Shown in pieces: positions 15,088 through 17,356 of a DNA stretch of 17,356 bases. The number at the start of each line of letters is the position of its first letter. Within the stretch, counting starts at the first letter, position 1. The notes below the pieces were generated by a model. That model saw nothing but the letters and a program-made list of their open reading frames with translations, was not told the origin of the DNA and did not search any database. Origin of the DNA: Clostridiales bacterium UBA1390 (GTDB lineage Bacteria; Bacillota; Clostridia; Lachnospirales; Bianqueaceae); contig DBQQ01000029.1 in the NCBI GenBank assembly GCA_002305315.1, positions 1 to 17,356 of the forward strand, in the 5' to 3' direction. A program made the position numbers and the translations under genes.

Positions 15088-15136
15088 TTTGTCCTCCTTT
15101 GCTCTCCTCTTCTCTCTCTATTCTTGGTACCTGTCG

Positions 15137-15161
15137 GAGATGGTCCCTCTGGGGCCATCTC
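15137..15161 (-). other. Strong hairpin in the lipoprotein operon leader
   Basis: GAGATGGTCCC (15137-15147) pairs with GGGGCCATCTC (15151-15161) over 11 bp, with one G-T wobble and a three-base loop. It lies in the predicted 115-nt leader, about 50 bp before the start codon. It lacks a T-tract, so it is not a terminator. It may stabilise or regulate the message. Confidence 0.6.
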
Positions 15162-15209
15162 GGGGCGGGGCTCATGAACCGCGATACCGGGATTTGCCAT
15201 GCCACGCCT

Positions 15210-15238
15210 ATTATAGCATAGAAGTTTTGGGGGTTCAA
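15210..15238 (-). promoter_or_regulatory. Promoter of the lipoprotein-cyclophilin operon
   Basis: On the minus strand TTGAAC (15233-15238), 17 bp and TATAAT (15210-15215), with TGC before the -10. Confidence 0.8.
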
Positions 15239-15296
15239 TGAAGGCTTTCTTACCTTTTTATGACGAATTCCTTTCGGGTGTTGTTGTAATAAAAGC

Positions 15297-15325
15297 TTGT
15301 AATTCCCCCCTCTTCGTGTTAAAAT
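15297..15325 (+). promoter_or_regulatory. Promoter of the AraC-family gene
   Basis: TTGTAA (15297-15302), 17 bp and TAAAAT (15320-15325). It implies a very short leader of about 17 nt that contains the AAAGGAGG site. Confidence 0.6.
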
Positions 15326-15348
15326 GCTTTCAAAAGGAGGTGCTGAAA

Positions 15349-16209
15349 TTGGAAGATTCTGTGGTTCAATATTTTTATACATTACCAAAAGATTCCTCTT
15401 TCTCCTCACCCGCGGACATCCATATCTCCTGGGCCGGACATCGTAAGTGTACCGCATCCCACAATATTGGTCCCCGAGTGCTCGATACCTATAAACTGGT
15501 GGTGGTGTTATCTGGCAAGGGTTATCTGGAGCAGGATTCACATCCCGCTATTCCGCTATCCGCCGGAGATATGTTTTTTCTCTTTCCGCTGCATCTGCAT
15601 CATTACTGGGCAGATCCGGAGGATCCGTGGGAGATCATGTGGGTCGCTTTTAATTCGTCCCTCTGTCCTCGTTTTCTCAGCAGTATTCATATCTCACACG
15701 ACCATTATGTGTTAAATGGAATTCTAAACGATTCTTTACAGCGTGCCATGTATCAGGTGATCAACGCTCTGGGAGATGAAAGCGATCAGTATCGTTTCTG
15801 TGCTATCGGAGCCCTTTATACGCTTTTTTATAAAATTGATCTTGCTCTGCGCAATCAAGAGGCGGCCCTACCCGAACCCGAAGAATCCATTGCTACGAAA
15901 ATTACGGCATTCATTGATCAAAATTTCTATCTTCCTATTGATATGGATACGCTCTGTCAGCACGTCAGTTACAGCCGTTCCTATATTTCCCGAATCTTCA
16001 AAGCGGAGATGGGCATGACGGTCTCCGAATATGTGCAGAAAACAAGAATCCGAAATGCACAATCTCTGCTGCGCGACACCAACATTTCTATCCAGGAGGT
16101 CTCCTACTCCGTGGGAATTGATGACCCCCTGTATTTTTCAAAAACATTCCGCAAGTTGGTAGGCATATCTCCCCGCGATTATCGAAATCAAGCAAAGGCC
16201 CGTTCTTAA
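15349..16209 (+). CDS. AraC-family transcriptional regulator
   Basis: The 286-residue protein has an N-terminal cupin-type sensing domain (about 25-150, with LSAGDMFFLFPLHLHHYW) and a C-terminal pair of helix-turn-helix motifs (about 185-280). The signature DPLYFSKTFRKLVGISPRDYR closes the second. Such regulators normally respond to a sugar or other small ligand and activate nearby catabolic genes. The start is the TTG at 15349 because AAAGGAGG (15333-15340) is 8 bp upstream; the longer in-frame ATG at 15238 has no such site and lies inside the divergent promoter. It is divergent from the lipoprotein operon. Regulation of the fucosidase is possible but not shown by position. Confidence 0.92.
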   Translation: MEDSVVQYFYTLPKDSSFSSPADIHISWAGHRKCTASHNIGPRVLDTYKLVVVLSGKGYLEQDSHPAIPLSAGDMFFLFPLHLHHYWADPEDPWEIMWVAFNSSLCPRFLSSIHISHDHYVLNGILNDSLQRAMYQVINALGDESDQYRFCAIGALYTLFYKIDLALRNQEAALPEPEESIATKITAFIDQNFYLPIDMDTLCQHVSYSRSYISRIFKAEMGMTVSEYVQKTRIRNAQSLLRDTNISIQEVSYSVGIDDPLYFSKTFRKLVGISPRDYRNQAKARS

Positions 16210-16244
16210 AACATAGTATGAAGAAGCTGCCGTACAAAAACAAG

Positions 16245-16277
16245 AGTCAGGTCAAGACAAGGCCTGACTTTTATTTT
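16245..16277 (+). terminator. Terminator of the AraC-family gene
   Basis: AGTCAGG (16245-16251) pairs with CCTGACT (16263-16269), followed by TTTATTTT. It separates the gene from the repeat array. Confidence 0.85.
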
Positions 16278-16283
16278 CTCGAT

Positions 16284-17356
16284 GAGGGAAATCGCGAGGC
16301 TGCGTATAATTTTCCTTGTCGAGGCGCATGGGGACGGAGACGCCCCTTCCTTTATACGCAGAGTGCAGATTCTGAAAAGGGAAATCGCAAGGTTGCGTAT
16401 AATTTCCCTTTTCGAGGCGCATGGGGACGGAGACGCCCCTTCTCTTTATACGCAGAATGAGAATTCCGATGGGGGGAAATCGCAGGGCTGCGTATAATTT
16501 TCCCTGTCGAGGTGCATGGGGACGGAGATACCCCTTCCCTTTATACGCAGAATGAGGATTCTGAAAGAGGGAAATCTCAAGGCTGCGTATAATTTTCCTT
16601 GTCGAGGTACATAGGGACGGAGATGCCCCTTCCTTTATACGCAGAATGAGAATTCCGATGGGGGAAATCGCGAGGCTGCGTATAATTTTCCTCATCGAGA
16701 TACACGGGGACGGAGACACCCCCGAAGTTATACGCAAAACAATAAACTCAAAAAGGGAAATCTCAAGGCTGCGTATAATTTTCCTCATCGAGATACATAG
16801 GGACGGAGACGTCCCTTCTCTTTATACGCAATAGGAGGATTCCGAAAGAGGAAATCTCAAGGCTGCGTATAAATTTCCCTGTCGTGGTACAAAAGGACGG
16901 AGACGTCCCCGAAGTTATACGCAAAACAATAAACTCAAAAAAGGAAATCTCAAGGCTGCGTATAATTTTCTCTGTCGAGGACTCTCCCTTTATACGCAGA
17001 ATGAGGATTCTGTGAAAGGGGAATCGCTGAATTGCGTATAATTTCCCCTGTCGAGGTGCATGGGAACGGAGACGCCCTTCCCTTTATACGCAGAATGAGA
17101 ATTCTGAGAAAGGGAATCGCTGAATTGCGTATAATTTCCCCTGTCGAGGTAAGGGACGGAGACGCCCTTCTCTTTATACGCAGAGTGCAGATTCTGAAAA
17201 GGGGAATCGCAAGGTTACGTATAATTTCCCTTTTCGAGGCGCATGGGGACGGAGACGCCCCATCCCTTTATACGCAGAATGAGGATTCTGAAAGAGGGAA
17301 ATCTCAAGGCTGCGTATAATTTTCCTTGTCGTGGTGCATGGGGACGGAGATGCCCC
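16284..17356. repeat. Right tandem palindromic repeat array (12 units, about 93 bp period)
   Basis: Each unit is bounded by GCGTATAA and TTATACGC. Units start at 16302, 16395, 16490, 16585, 16678, 16771, 16865, 16958, 17034, 17127, 17217 and 17312, mostly 90-95 bp apart; the last is cut by the window edge. The unit at 16958 is shortened and lacks the core, and the one at 17217 has ACGTATAA. Eleven units contain the core ACGGAGA flanked by G-rich and C-rich arms, as in GGGACGGAGACGTCCC at 16800-16815, where a GAGA tetraloop closes a GGGACG/CGTCCC stem. The linkers hold smaller hairpins: AGAAT-GAGG-ATTCT at 16549-16562, and CGCAAGGTTGCG (16386-16397) before some units. Two linker types exist; AAAACAATAAACTC follows the units ending at 16735 and 16922. 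No gene is supported here. Confidence 0.93.

Noticed and set aside
14888..15541. 217-codon minus-strand frame overlapping the lipoprotein start and the divergent promoters
   Set aside because: It covers two promoters and the start of the AraC gene. The in-frame lipoprotein with lipobox and AAAGGAGG site explains the region better.
16252..16788. 178-codon minus-strand open frame, and plus-strand frames of 60-95 codons, in the right array
   Set aside because: A 93-bp unit is a multiple of three, so a stop-free frame persists by repetition. The frames have no ribosome binding site and the peptide changes phase where spacing is 95 bp.
16284..17356. CRISPR array
   Set aside because: The whole period is repeated with point differences. 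There are no unique spacers of constant length and no cas genes in the window.

Overview
The window looks like a chromosomal segment of a Gram-positive, low-to-mid GC Bacillota bacterium, most likely a gut Clostridia (Lachnospiraceae or a close relative). The reasons are strong AGGAGG-type ribosome binding sites, frequent TTG starts, TTGACA-17-TATAAT promoters, T-tailed intrinsic terminators, Ser/Glu-rich lipoprotein linkers, a DUF1836 protein, a GH95 fucosidase and an AraC regulator. The assignment is inferred from gene content only.

Layout. 1-546: tandem palindromic repeat array (about 79 bp period, with a 134 bp longer form). 597-682: one diverged copy of a different palindromic unit. 804-1304: NUDIX hydrolase. 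1348-1519: strong promoter and a structured, terminator-bearing leader, followed by a multi-pass membrane protein (1520-2215). 2434-4931 (minus): SagB-like nitroreductase and ABC exporter, overlapping by 4 bp. 5089-5455: cold-shock protein with a long leader. 5555-8936 (minus): three-gene operon of a cohesin/cadherin-like surface protein, a rhomboid-fold protein without the catalytic motif, and a DUF1836 regulator. 9246-9740: unrecognised orphan gene whose 3' end carries the promoter of tRNA-Trp (9784-9856). 9931-10358: apparent mobile-element debris, including a frameshifted ribbon-helix-helix gene. 10444-11007 (minus): second NUDIX hydrolase, divergent from an intracellular GH95 alpha-L-fucosidase (11126-13519). 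13578-15087 (minus): two lipoproteins, one a cyclophilin. 15349-16209: AraC-family regulator. 16284-17356: second tandem array with a period of about 93 bp, running off the window edge.

Most genes look like ordinary accessory or housekeeping functions. The unusual content is the two edge arrays. Units of the right array fold into nested hairpins around an invariant CGGAGA core, which forms a GNRA-type GAGA tetraloop. Stem positions vary between units, in places with compensatory changes. One diverged copy of that core lies beside the left array, about 15.6 kb away. Neither array looks like CRISPR or coding DNA. Other points of interest are the orphan leader RNA before the membrane protein, the pseudo-rhomboid operon, and the shared Ser/Glu-rich linker in two otherwise unrelated exported proteins.
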